A DNA stretch of 64,000 bases from a bacterium (GTDB taxonomy: Bacteria; Latescibacterota; Latescibacteria; Latescibacterales; Latescibacteraceae): assembly GCA_021372535.1 (NCBI GenBank), contig JAJFUH010000149.1, forward strand, positions 1 through 64,000, written 5' to 3'. The position numbers were made by a program, and so were the translations under genes. Under the pieces are notes generated by a model. That model saw only the letters and a list, made by a program, of their open reading frames with translations. It did not search any database and was not told where the DNA came from. Shown piece after piece: positions 33,265-46,343 of the stretch (position 1 is the stretch's first letter; the number at the start of each line of letters is the position of its first letter).

Positions 33265-34626
33265 CTACTGTGTGTTGATGTCGTACCGGTTTATCTTGTT
33301 TCTCAATGTCTTACGGTCTATACCAAGAACAGAAGCCGTATGGGTAATGTTATACCGGCATTTTCTGAGGGTATTTTCAATATGTACGCGTTCGACATCA
33401 TCAAGTTTTGTCAGCTTTTCTTCACGTCTGAGGGATACTGCCCCGCCGGAAAAAACATCCCCGTTTATATAGAAGTGCCGCACTTCTTTCTCATCGCAGA
33501 GAGCGGCCGTACGCTCCATGACATTCTCCAGCTCCCTGACATTGCCGGGCCAGTCATATGACATCATTTCTTTCATGATCCTGTCGGATATCCGTTCCGG
33601 AAGCTGACCGGGCTTCTTCTTCCGGAAGTTTTCGAGAAAATAGTTTGCCAGCACAGGAATATCATCACGGCGCTCACGGAGCGGGGGCAGATGAATGGAA
33701 ATAACATTGAGTCTGAAATAGAGATCTTCCCGAAAATTACCTTCTTTTATTTCATCATCGAGGGAACGGTTTGTGGCCGCAATGATTCTGACATCGACCG
33801 GAATCATCTGGGAGCTTCCGACCCGTGTGATCTCATGCTCCTGTACTGCCCGTAAAAGCTTGCTCTGCATATGATAGCTCATATTGGCTATTTCATCGAA
33901 GAACAGCGTTCCCTTGTTTGCCATCTCGAATCGTCCGATCCGGTTATAAAACGCGCCGGTGAACGATCCCCGGACATGTCCGAAAAGCTCGCTTTCGATG
34001 AGTGTATCGGAGAGGCCGCCGGAATCGACCGTGACAAAATTACCGGTCCGCCTCTCGCTGCAGGAATGCAGGGCACGGGCGGTGAGCTCCTTGCCGGTTC
34101 CCGTTTCACCCGTTATAAGCACCGAACAGTCGGACTGGGCCACTTTCTTGATATACTCTTTCAGCCGCGATATCACCGGGCTCTGGGTAATAATGGCATC
34201 GGTTCCCCTGATCGATACCAGTTTCTGCGTATCCAGTTTTTTTAATCCGTCACGGTTGTGTTTCTCAAGGGCCTTGGTGACAACGGTGCGGAGCATGTTG
34301 GGAGTAAACGGTTTCGGTATAAAATCATAAGCGCCCATTTTCAGCACCTTGACCGCCCATTCGACCGTAGGATAGCCTGTCACGACGATAACCGCCGTTT
34401 CGGGGCTTTTTTCACGGATCATCCGCAGAATTTCCAGCCCGTTTATATCGGGCAGTTTCAGATCGAGGATTATGGCATCGAACGAGGACTCCCTGAGGTG
34501 GGTAAGCCCTATGGCGCCATTTTCGGAGAGCCAGACATCACATCCCTTCCGGGAGAGTATCTGGAAACATGAATCCCGCATGACCGGTTCATCATCGATG
34601 ACAAGGATTTTAAACGGCATATTCAT
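33265..34626 (-). CDS. sigma-54-dependent NtrC-type response regulator
   Basis: A 453-aa protein with three domains. The receiver has VIDDEPV, phospho-Asp in [10 protein letters not shown], and KPFTP. The AAA+ domain has Walker A GETGTGKE, a GSFTGA loop where GAFTGA is usual, and Walker [12 protein letters not shown]. The C-terminal Fis-type helix-turn-helix ends [22 protein letters not shown]. The open frame begins at 34731, but the ATG at 34626 overlaps the kinase stop (ATGA) and has AAGGAGG upstream. It probably activates the sigma-54 promoter at 33096. Confidence 0.93.
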   Translation of the reverse strand: MNMPFKILVIDDEPVMRDSCFQILSRKGCDVWLSENGAIGLTHLRESSFDAIILDLKLPDINGLEILRMIREKSPETAVIVVTGYPTVEWAVKVLKMGAYDFIPKPFTPNMLRTVVTKALEKHNRDGLKKLDTQKLVSIRGTDAIITQSPVISRLKEYIKKVAQSDCSVLITGETGTGKELTARALHSCSERRTGNFVTVDSGGLSDTLIESELFGHVRGSFTGAFYNRIGRFEMANKGTLFFDEIANMSYHMQSKLLRAVQEHEITRVGSSQMIPVDVRIIAATNRSLDDEIKEGNFREDLYFRLNVISIHLPPLRERRDDIPVLANYFLENFRKKKPGQLPERISDRIMKEMMSYDWPGNVRELENVMERTAALCDEKEVRHFYINGDVFSGGAVSLRREEKLTKLDDVERVHIENTLRKCRYNITHTASVLGIDRKTLRNKINRYDINTQ

Positions 34627-35672
34627 CCGGTCTCCTCCTTGACAACCAGACGAACCGTGAAAACAGCTCCTCCCCCGTTCCGGTTCTGCACCATGACCGT
34701 GCCGCCGTGACGCTCGATAATGCCATAGCATACAGCCAGTCCGAGTCCGGTGCCGTGTCCCTTCGTTTTTGTCGTAAAGAACGGATCGAATATGCGATCC
34801 ATGTGCTCGGCAGGAATACCGGGGCCGGTGTCCTCGAAAACTATCTCGTTCATCGGAGTATTATCGGGTGCATCATGGATATGCCTGCTCGTGATGGTGA
34901 GTTCTCCGGACCCGTTCATCGCTTCCGCGGCATTCCGTATGATATTCTCAAACACTTCCTGAATCTGCGACGCATCCACGAGCACGCACGGCAGATCCTC
35001 ACCTAAGTGTTCGGTGACGGTAATATGCTCGAAGAGAGGCATTCTCTTCATGTTGTTGAGCGCCTCGGTAACAATGATATTCACATCACAGGGATCGAGC
35101 TGGGGATTGGCCTGGCGGGCGAAATCGAGAAGGCTTTTAACGATGTTCTTGCAGCGGTTGGATTCTCTGATGATTTTGGTAATGTTGGAATACCGCGGAT
35201 CACTCTGATCGGTATCCTCGAGAAGAAGGTGAGAATAGACAATGATTCCGGTAAGCGGGTTGTTGATCTCATGAGCCACTCCCGCGGAAAGCTGGCCGAG
35301 CATCGCCAGACGCTTGTTTTCGGCGGCGAGCTTCGAGAGTTCCTTGAGCTTTTCATTCTGATCCTGCACGGTTCCCGGTCGGTTCACTTCCCTCGCGGTA
35401 CGGACGCTGAGGTCATGTATGGGATCATACATACGCTGCAATTCGGGAAGTTCCTCGCCGGACCGGGAAGGTACTACGGTATTTTTTTTTCTTCCCGGCA
35501 AGAGTATCAGATAAAAATACCCTGCGGAAATGAAAAACAAGAATATAACCACAATCGCTACGCCGGCTATATTGCCCCGGACAAACGACCGGCTGCCAAA
35601 GCGCCCGATAATAATTCCCAGCGCCATGAGCATGAGATAAAGGTAGAGCCTGCTTTCCCGGAAAATTTTCAT
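34623..35672 (-). CDS. membrane histidine kinase, partner of the sigma-54 regulator
   Basis: A 349-aa protein with two N-terminal transmembrane helices (LYLYLMLMALGIIIG and a second hydrophobic stretch at about 33-54) and hardly any periplasmic loop. It has a coiled region, the H-box SAGVAHEINNPLTG, N-box IIRNAAEAMNG, DTGPGIP and GTGLGLAVCYG. This is the NtrB/AtoS/ZraS-like layout. It is translationally coupled (ATGA) to the regulator at 33265. The signal is unknown, plausibly redox- or membrane-related given the absence of a sensor loop. Confidence 0.92.
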   Translation of the reverse strand: MKIFRESRLYLYLMLMALGIIIGRFGSRSFVRGNIAGVAIVVIFLFFISAGYFYLILLPGRKKNTVVPSRSGEELPELQRMYDPIHDLSVRTAREVNRPGTVQDQNEKLKELSKLAAENKRLAMLGQLSAGVAHEINNPLTGIIVYSHLLLEDTDQSDPRYSNITKIIRESNRCKNIVKSLLDFARQANPQLDPCDVNIIVTEALNNMKRMPLFEHITVTEHLGEDLPCVLVDASQIQEVFENIIRNAAEAMNGSGELTITSRHIHDAPDNTPMNEIVFEDTGPGIPAEHMDRIFDPFFTTKTKGHGTGLGLAVCYGIIERHGGTVMVQNRNGGGAVFTVRLVVKEETG

Positions 35673-36167
35673 GGAACAGGTCTGTCTCGATATATAATGA
35701 TTATTTTTTTATAATATCATCTGATGTACTGATATTTCAATATGATATTACCGCCGGTCTATGTCAAATGAAAATATAAAAGGTATCTTTTAGTTTAACT
35801 AAATGATAATATGATATTTATAAAATTATTATATTTTTTTATATTGTAATTTTACAACATCATATATATTTATATTATCGGTTGATTACCGGAATACAGG
35901 AAGAATAAAAAGTCAGGAACGTAATGTCTTTTTCAAATTATAGCTGTCGTAGTTCAGCTCATATTGACTCTGTAGATGCCATTGTCTGTACCGAATCTAT
36001 TAATGTTTATCACTTGAACTTTAAAAATAAGAAAATATCATCTGTGGTAAAAAAACGGGAACAAAAACCCCGCCAAATTGTCATAATATCTACCGGATTA
36101 CTGATAATTAAAATTTTTTACTTTAGTAAATGATACTTGAGCGTTTACAACATAAGGGGAGTCCGGA
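35673..36167. other. very AT-rich intergenic region
   Basis: About 495 nt between the divergent kinase and efflux genes, with long A/T runs (notably 35700-35880). It must hold promoters for both directions, but AT-richness prevents a confident pick. A perfect palindrome TTTACT-TT-AGTAAA at 36117-36130, 38 nt before the efflux operon start, could be an operator. A 69-codon frame (35924-36133) is not convincing. Confidence 0.45.
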
Positions 36168-37538
36168 ATGAATAAAAAACGTTTGGTTTTACATGCAGCA
36201 GCTGCCGGATTATATATTATGATTGCCGGCTGCGGTGCTCCGGCGAAACAGGTACATCCGGACGATACCACTCAGGAGCCATATCACGTCCTGCAGACAG
36301 CGAATACGGATTCATCTGCGGCCATCGTTCTGGATGAACACAGCGGCCTGAACGACTACCTCGCCTATGCCGCTCTTCACAATCCCGGGCTTGAGGCTGC
36401 ATTCAACCGGTGGCAAGCCGCCCTGGAAAAAATCCCTCAGGCACAGGCGCTGCCCGATCCCCGGCTCACCTATTCCTATTACATCGAAACTGTGGAAACC
36501 CGCGTAGGCCCGCAGAGGCACCGGTTCGATATTTCACAGACCTTCCCGTGGTTCGGGATCCGCGAACTCCGGGGAGATATTGCCCATGATGAAGCAGACG
36601 CGCTCCAGGAAACATTCGAAGCGATGAAGAGAACGCTTTTTTTGTCGGTCAAGCGGTCATACTTCGAATACTACTATCTTTCGCGGGCCATAAAGCTGAA
36701 CGATGAAAACCTGAAACTCCTCGGTACCATGGAAAATATCGCGCGGACAGGATACAGTTCGGGGAACGTGCAGTACCAGGATGTCATCAAGTTCCAGGTG
36801 GAAATCGGGAAGCTCGAAGAACGCCTTCTCAGCCTCAGGGATATGATCGTTCCCGTTACTGCTGAATTGAACGCGGCGCTCAACAGGCCGGTTTACGAAA
36901 CGCTTCCGGCCCCGGAATCGATCCCCGATTCACTCGCTGTACCGACGGATGATTCGCTCCTCAGTCATCTTTCACAGGACAATCCCGAACTCAAAGCCCT
37001 CGATTTCCGTATACACGAGGAAGAGAAATCAATCGACCTTGCCCGGAAACAGCTCTACCCTGACATTACACTCGGGGTCAATTACATCGAGACGGGGAAA
37101 GCTGTGATGCCCGGCGTCAAGAACAGCGGCAAAGACCCCGTCATGGGCATGTTCACGGTCAATCTTCCGATCTGGAGAGGGAAATACCATGCCGCGGTCA
37201 GAGAGGCGCAGGCCCGTCAGAAATCAGCCGTACAAATCCGGAATGCCCGTGAAAACAGCCTCGATGCCGATCTCAAGCGGGCGCTTTTCGATTTCCGGGA
37301 TTCGGAGCGGAAAATCGATCTGTATAAAAATACGCTCATTCCCAAAGCGAACGAGTCGCTCGAAGTCTCACTCCGGGCGTTTGAGGCCGGAAAATCCGAT
37401 TTTCTCAACCTGATCGACTCCCAGAGAACACTGCTCGAATTCGAGCTTTCATATGAACGCGCAAAAAGTGACCGCGCCCGTGCCTTTGCAGAAATTGAAT
37501 TCCTTGCCGGCGAAAATCCTTCGGATAATCGCCGTTGA
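36168..37538 (+). CDS. TolC-family outer-membrane efflux lipoprotein (CusC-like)
   Basis: A 456-aa outer-membrane channel of a tripartite heavy-metal efflux pump. It has a signal peptide and lipobox IAGC (Cys22). Two OEP repeats are visible: coiled-coil hairpins around NPGLEAAFNRWQAALEKIPQ and NPELKALDFRIHEEEKSIDLARKQLYPD (segment RKQLYPDITLGVNY), plus ESLEVSLRAFEAGKSDFLNLIDSQ near the C-terminus. AGGGGAG precedes the ATG. First gene of the efflux operon. Confidence 0.93.
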   Translation: MNKKRLVLHAAAAGLYIMIAGCGAPAKQVHPDDTTQEPYHVLQTANTDSSAAIVLDEHSGLNDYLAYAALHNPGLEAAFNRWQAALEKIPQAQALPDPRLTYSYYIETVETRVGPQRHRFDISQTFPWFGIRELRGDIAHDEADALQETFEAMKRTLFLSVKRSYFEYYYLSRAIKLNDENLKLLGTMENIARTGYSSGNVQYQDVIKFQVEIGKLEERLLSLRDMIVPVTAELNAALNRPVYETLPAPESIPDSLAVPTDDSLLSHLSQDNPELKALDFRIHEEEKSIDLARKQLYPDITLGVNYIETGKAVMPGVKNSGKDPVMGMFTVNLPIWRGKYHAAVREAQARQKSAVQIRNARENSLDADLKRALFDFRDSERKIDLYKNTLIPKANESLEVSLRAFEAGKSDFLNLIDSQRTLLEFELSYERAKSDRARAFAEIEFLAGENPSDNRR

Positions 37539-37567
37539 CACATAGTAAAACGAAAGGGGTGGTACCC

Positions 37568-39502
37568 ATGACATCAGGAATTGTGAAACAAACGCTTACA
37601 AAGTTAAAGCTGCCTGTTTTGATACTTCTTACCTTTTCCGTCGGTTTTCTCTTACGGGGCGGTAATAAGAATCAGAGCCAGTATCCCGTTATCAACACGA
37701 CTGCCAATGAGCAGGAAACACAGATATGGACATGCTCGATGCATCCACAGATCAGGCAGAACCATCCAGGCCAGTGCCCTATCTGCGGCATGGACCTGAT
37801 TCCCGTAACGACCGAGCACGCTGAAGAAGGACTCGGCCCCCGTGAGCTGAAGCTTTCGCCGCGTGCGGTCAAGCTTGCCGAAGTACAGGTCGCGCCGGTG
37901 GAGCGCAGGTCAGTGACAAAAGACATCAGGCTGATCGGAAAGGTTGACTACGACGAAACCAGGGTTCGCACCATTTCCGCATGGTTCTCCGGGCGAATCG
38001 ACCGCCTCTATATCGATTTTACCGGTACCCCGGTATCGAAAGGCAACCGTCTCGCCGATCTCTACAGCCCCGATCTGTACAACGCCCAGCAGGAGTTTCT
38101 CCAGTCCCTGAAGGCGGCCGGACAGTTCCGGCAGGCGTCTCTTTCTTCGACCGGGGAACTGACACTCCGGGCAGTCGATGCCGCCCGTGAGAAACTCCGG
38201 CTGCTCGGCATGACGAGCGAGCAGATCGGGGAATTCGAACGTTCGGGTACACCTTCCGAGCATGTGACAATTTCAAGCACAATGGACGGCGTCGTTATCC
38301 ATAAAAACGCGGTCGAGGGCACCTATATCGCTACCGGAACTCCACTCTACACCATCGCCGATCTTTCACAGGTCTGGGTGAAGCTCGATGTCTATGAATC
38401 AGACCTCGGATCGATACGGCTCGGCCAGGAAATGGAATTTACAGCTGATGCATATCCCGGCGAGGTATTCAAAGGAAAGATCGTCTTCATCGATCCCGTG
38501 CTCGACAATAAAACACGTACCGTCAAGGTACGTGTCAATGTTCCCAACCCGGCTGGCAGACTCAAACCCGAAATGTTCGTGCATGCCATCGTAAAATCGC
38601 CATTATATTCCGCAGGACGGTCCTCCGCGCCGCCGCTCGTCATCCCGGCATCGGCTCCCCTCGTTACGGGTAAACGCGCGGTGGTGTATATCGAAGTGCC
38701 CGGTCGGGAAGCGACATACGAAGGCAGGGAGATAGTTCTCGGTCCCCGTGCAGGCAACTATTACATTGTAAAAGAAGGGCTTCTTGAGGGTGAGCGTGTC
38801 GTTGTCAACGGTAATTTCAAGATCGACAGCGCCCTCCAGATTCTCGCAAAGCCGAGCATGATGAATCCGGAGGGCGGTCTGGCTCCTGCCCATGACCATG
38901 GTCAGACCCCGGCAGTACAGGCAGCCATACAGATGGCGGGCGGTTCCGGAGCGCAGATGAAGCATGAAGAGACGGCGAAACAGGAGTCGGGGCCCTTGAA
39001 AGAACCCGAGCCGTTTGCCGTTCCCGATCAATTCAAGGCACAGCTCGACAGTGTTTATGCGTCCTATTTCAGGATACAGTATGCCCTGAGCCACGATTCG
39101 CTCGAAGGGGCGCATAAAGCCGGTGCGACTTTTCTCGGCGCGCTCGGCACGGTGAATATGGAGCTTCTCAAAGACAAAGCCCACATGGCATGGATGGATG
39201 AGCTTAACAACCTTAAAAAGAACGGTGACGCGGTATCAAAAGCGGGTACAATAGAAATCGCCCGCGCTGCGTTTGAGCCGCTGTCTGCCGTCATGATTCG
39301 TGTCGCGCACCGTTTCGGCACAACCGGCAGGGTGGCGGTTTACCGGTTCCACTGTCCCATGGCTTTCAACAACAAGGGCGCCGACTGGCTCCAGGGAAAA
39401 ACAGACCTCGAAAATCCCTGGTTCGGCTCGTCGATGCTCAAATGCGGGAGTCTGGAAGAGACGATTTCCGAAGGACCCGGCGAAACAGGCAGGAAGAAAT
39501 AA
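37568..39502 (+). CDS. RND efflux periplasmic adaptor, CusB-like, with metal-binding domains
   Basis: A 644-aa membrane-fusion protein. An N-terminal membrane anchor is followed by the heavy-metal-binding domain WTCSMHPQIRQ...CPICGMDLIP, the CusB barrel-sandwich and beta-barrel core (VEGTYIATGTPLYTIADLSQVWVKL; GKIVFIDPVLDNKTRTVKVRV), then a C-terminal DUF3347-like domain (RFHCPMAF, GADWLQG, MLKCGSL). The ATG at 37568 follows GGGGTGG; a TTG at 37535 overlapping the upstream stop is an alternative. The probable substrate is Cu(I)/Ag(I) by family; not provable from sequence. Confidence 0.93.
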   Translation: MTSGIVKQTLTKLKLPVLILLTFSVGFLLRGGNKNQSQYPVINTTANEQETQIWTCSMHPQIRQNHPGQCPICGMDLIPVTTEHAEEGLGPRELKLSPRAVKLAEVQVAPVERRSVTKDIRLIGKVDYDETRVRTISAWFSGRIDRLYIDFTGTPVSKGNRLADLYSPDLYNAQQEFLQSLKAAGQFRQASLSSTGELTLRAVDAAREKLRLLGMTSEQIGEFERSGTPSEHVTISSTMDGVVIHKNAVEGTYIATGTPLYTIADLSQVWVKLDVYESDLGSIRLGQEMEFTADAYPGEVFKGKIVFIDPVLDNKTRTVKVRVNVPNPAGRLKPEMFVHAIVKSPLYSAGRSSAPPLVIPASAPLVTGKRAVVYIEVPGREATYEGREIVLGPRAGNYYIVKEGLLEGERVVVNGNFKIDSALQILAKPSMMNPEGGLAPAHDHGQTPAVQAAIQMAGGSGAQMKHEETAKQESGPLKEPEPFAVPDQFKAQLDSVYASYFRIQYALSHDSLEGAHKAGATFLGALGTVNMELLKDKAHMAWMDELNNLKKNGDAVSKAGTIEIARAAFEPLSAVMIRVAHRFGTTGRVAVYRFHCPMAFNNKGADWLQGKTDLENPWFGSSMLKCGSLEETISEGPGETGRKK

Positions 39503-39517
39503 CACCATGAGGCAAGT

Positions 39518-43420
<3,903 letters not shown>

Positions 43421-43722
43421 TTCCAGTGTTCCGGGATTATCGTTCCGCTCATGAATACTTTGACCTGGCTGTCTGCTTCCCTGCACTGTAACTGCCGGAA
43501 ATGAAAACTGTCCATGCTGACCACACCTTCAATTTTCCCTGACAGCATTATCAGTTCAGTTTTTTGTTACATATTTTGTTCATGTCAATTATATTTTATA
43601 CAGGTAATTTAAAAAAACTGCATTATTCTATCGGCAGACATTTCAGGCTTTGCCGTCATTCTGCGAAAATTTTGTATTGTTTAATTATAATAACCTTATC
43701 ATTTAAAAGGAGTTATCATAAC
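43421..43722. other. intergenic region upstream of nagB
   Basis: Roughly 300 nt with no convincing gene. A GTCAGCATGG/CCATGCTGAC-type word occurs near 43511, and the 3' half (43560-43700) is AT-rich and probably holds the nagB promoter. No terminator with a T-run is clear after the efflux operon. Confidence 0.4.
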
Positions 43723-44535
43723 GTGCGTGTCATCATTCAGAAAGACTATGACTGCGTGAGCGCCTGGGCGGCGGCGTTCATCGCCTCCTATATCAGAACC
43801 GCTCAGCCCGATTCCGCAAAACCGTTTGTACTTGGGCTCCCCACCGGCTCGACACCGCTCGGGATGTACCGGGAGCTTATCAAACTCTATAAAGCAAAGA
43901 TTATCTCCTTTGCCAATATCGTCACATTCAACATGGACGAGTATGTCGGCATTCCCGAAGATCATCCCGAAAGCTATCATTCGTTCATGTGGCAGAACTT
44001 TTTCAGTCATATCGATATTCCCCGCGAAAACGTCAACATCCTCAACGGCAATGCGAAAGACCTTCAGCAGGAATGCGACACGTATGAGGAAAAGATCAAA
44101 TCCTACGGCGGCATCGATATCTTTGTCGGCGGAGTCGGCCCGGACGGTCACATAGCGTTCAATGAGCCCGGTTCTTCCCTCACGAGCCGTACACGGATCA
44201 AGACGCTCACCAAGGACACGCTGATCGCCAATTCCCGATTCTTCGACAATGATGTCAACAAGGTGCCTAAAACGGCTCTTACGGTCGGTGTGGGGACAGT
44301 AATGGATGCCCGCCGTGTCATGCTCCTCGTAACCGGACATAACAAGGCCCGGGCTCTTCACATGGGTGTCGAGGGCGGCGTCAACCACATGTGGACCATA
44401 TCGACACTCCAGCTCCACCGTCATGCGGTCATCGTGAGCGATGAAGATGCAACCATGGAATTGAAGGTCGGGACTGTCCGGTACTTCAAGGACATCGAGT
44501 CCCCCAATATGGACCCGAAAAGCATGCTGAAATAA
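43723..44535 (+). CDS. nagB: glucosamine-6-phosphate deaminase
   Basis: A 270-aa enzyme converting GlcN-6-P to fructose-6-P and NH3. Motifs: [13 protein letters not shown] (phosphate loop), [18 protein letters not shown] (general-base Asp), and [16 protein letters not shown] (catalytic Asp-His-Glu). A longer open frame starts at 43564, but the GTG at 43723 has AAGGAG upstream and yields the canonical N-terminus [10 protein letters not shown]. It is followed 77 nt later by a GlmU-like gene, suggesting an amino-sugar turnover pair. Confidence 0.95.
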   Translation: MRVIIQKDYDCVSAWAAAFIASYIRTAQPDSAKPFVLGLPTGSTPLGMYRELIKLYKAKIISFANIVTFNMDEYVGIPEDHPESYHSFMWQNFFSHIDIPRENVNILNGNAKDLQQECDTYEEKIKSYGGIDIFVGGVGPDGHIAFNEPGSSLTSRTRIKTLTKDTLIANSRFFDNDVNKVPKTALTVGVGTVMDARRVMLLVTGHNKARALHMGVEGGVNHMWTISTLQLHRHAVIVSDEDATMELKVGTVRYFKDIESPNMDPKSMLK

Positions 44536-44612
44536 TATCTGTCACAGATATAATAAATCCCTGGATTCATTGAATGTCGAAACGTTAACGGCTCAATAAA
44601 GGTGTCAGTATA

Positions 44613-45887
44613 ATGAGGCTTATAATTTTTGAACATGAAGGTTTGCAGCATCTCTACCCTCTTACATATCTACGGGCTTCTTTCGAACTCCGCTGCGGTC
44701 ATACGACGCTCGGAGAAAAAATTCGCCGCGCGGCAGGCCCGGTTTCCGGAACTTCATACTGGGTTCGCGATATCCTGAAACCCGTAATCAGCAAGCGGTT
44801 TACAGGATGCGCTGTCAACGACCCGGCAATGTTTACCGGCGAGGAACTCCTCCTGGTCGATGGCCGTGTGCTTGCTCTCGAAAAGCTGCCCGTTCCAGTA
44901 AACGAAGGGATAATCACCCACGGCGGCTGTACGGTGATCGCACGGATCAGTGCAAAAACCGCGGAAGCCCTTGACAGCGGCAATATCGGATCGTTTCTCG
45001 AATCCGCCAAGAGAGTTGTTCCCGTTCAGGAACAGACGGTGCCGCTTATTGAGTATCCGTGGAATCTCATCCATCACAATCCAGAGGCGATTGCCGCAGA
45101 TTTCAAGGCGGCGGGCAAATCAGGCATCGAAGGCTCGATGGACAGGCTTTCTTGTATCTATGGCCCTGCAGACAGGTGCTATATAGCGAAGGGGGCGGAG
45201 ATTCATCCGATGGTTGTCATTGACACCAAAGGCGGCCCGGTAACCATAGAAAAAGATGCCATCGTGTTCCCCCATTCGAGGATCGAGGGACCCGCATACA
45301 TCGGCCCGCGCACCCAGATCGTAGGCGGTAAAATCCGCGAGGGATGCTCGTTCGGCCCCGAATGCCGTGTGGGCGGCGAGGTCGAGGAATCGATCATCCA
45401 CGGGTACTCCAACAAGTATCACGACGGTTTTCTCGGGCATGCGTATGTCTGCGAATGGGTCAATCTCGGGGCTCTCACTACGAATTCGGACCTGAAGAAT
45501 GATTATTCCTCGGTGGAAGTCAAAATCGGGAAAACGACATACGATACGGGAAGCACGAAAGTCGGCTCGTTCATTGGCGACCATACCAAAACATCCATCG
45601 GAACGCTCCTCAACACGGGAAGCACCATCGGAGTCATGTGCCTGCTCATGGCTGCCGGGGCGCCGCTTCCGAAATACATACCGGGCTTCGCATGGTTTCT
45701 CAACGGCAGGTTTTCACCGGGCGCCGGTTTTAAAAGCCTGCTCAGAACGGCGCACGGAGCTGTGGCGCGGCGTAAATGTTCCCTCACCGAAGAAGATACG
45801 GAGCTTCTCAGGGCAGTGTACGACATGACGAAGGAAGAACGCGACCCGCTCGTGAAACGCGACTCGAAAGCGATGCTGCGGCGATAA
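44613..45887 (+). CDS. GlmU-like sugar-nucleotidyltransferase/acetyltransferase
   Basis: A 424-aa protein of the alternative bacterial GlmU type. The N-terminal ~190 residues resemble a divergent nucleotidyltransferase (MRLIIFEHEGLQHLYPLTYL, RASFELRCG). The C-terminal part has left-handed beta-helix hexapeptides (AEIHPMVVIDTKGGPVTIEK, RIEGPAYIGPRTQIVGGKIR) and a GlmU-like SNKYHDGFLGHAYVCEWVNLG segment. It probably makes UDP-GlcNAc from GlcN-1-P/GlcNAc-1-P; the classical GxGxxMxS pyrophosphorylase loop is not seen, so one activity may be altered. Confidence 0.82.
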   Translation: MRLIIFEHEGLQHLYPLTYLRASFELRCGHTTLGEKIRRAAGPVSGTSYWVRDILKPVISKRFTGCAVNDPAMFTGEELLLVDGRVLALEKLPVPVNEGIITHGGCTVIARISAKTAEALDSGNIGSFLESAKRVVPVQEQTVPLIEYPWNLIHHNPEAIAADFKAAGKSGIEGSMDRLSCIYGPADRCYIAKGAEIHPMVVIDTKGGPVTIEKDAIVFPHSRIEGPAYIGPRTQIVGGKIREGCSFGPECRVGGEVEESIIHGYSNKYHDGFLGHAYVCEWVNLGALTTNSDLKNDYSSVEVKIGKTTYDTGSTKVGSFIGDHTKTSIGTLLNTGSTIGVMCLLMAAGAPLPKYIPGFAWFLNGRFSPGAGFKSLLRTAHGAVARRKCSLTEEDTELLRAVYDMTKEERDPLVKRDSKAMLRR

Positions 45888-45983
45888 ATTCGGTAACGAG
45901 TGACTTTTTTATAGCATAAAATATCGAATTTCATTTACCTTTATTTTTGGCCCTTTATAAAATTTCAAGGAGGATACAAAACT

Positions 45984-46232
45984 ATGACCCGTGATGAAAT
46001 CCTGAAACGTGTCAGGACAGTGACCGCCACAATTTTAAATATCGACGAGGCCGAATGTGCTGAAGACAAGAGCTTCACAGCCGACCTTGGCGCAGAATCG
46101 ATCCAGTCGGTCGAGCTCATGGCCGGATTCAACGCCGAATTCGATATCGAGATGGATGAGGACGGCGCGCTTGAATGTGAAACGATAGGATCTGCGGTCG
46201 ATTTTATTGCCCCCTATGTAAGCGGCAAATGA
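45984..46232 (+). CDS. acyl carrier protein
   Basis: An 82-aa acidic four-helix protein. The phosphopantetheine site is the Ser in DLGAESIQSVELM, with Glu preceding Ser instead of the usual Asp (DSL). This points to a specialised ACP, not housekeeping AcpP. Strong AAGGAGG. It sits alone between the GlmU-like gene and a DRE-TIM metallolyase, away from fatty-acid genes, so its acyl partner is unknown. Confidence 0.88.
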   Translation: MTRDEILKRVRTVTATILNIDEAECAEDKSFTADLGAESIQSVELMAGFNAEFDIEMDEDGALECETIGSAVDFIAPYVSGK

Positions 46233-46343
46233 TCGGACTGTGTAATTTTCTGTATGACCGTATTACAGTAAGTCCATGGGGCCGGACTGAGCCCTCCTCT
46301 TATCAATACAATGACTATACAGAACAGACAGAGAGGAATACCA

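Noticed and set aside
35924-36133. 69-codon ORF in the AT-rich gap
   Set aside because: No Shine-Dalgarno, no recognisable domain, and composition follows the surrounding AT-rich DNA.
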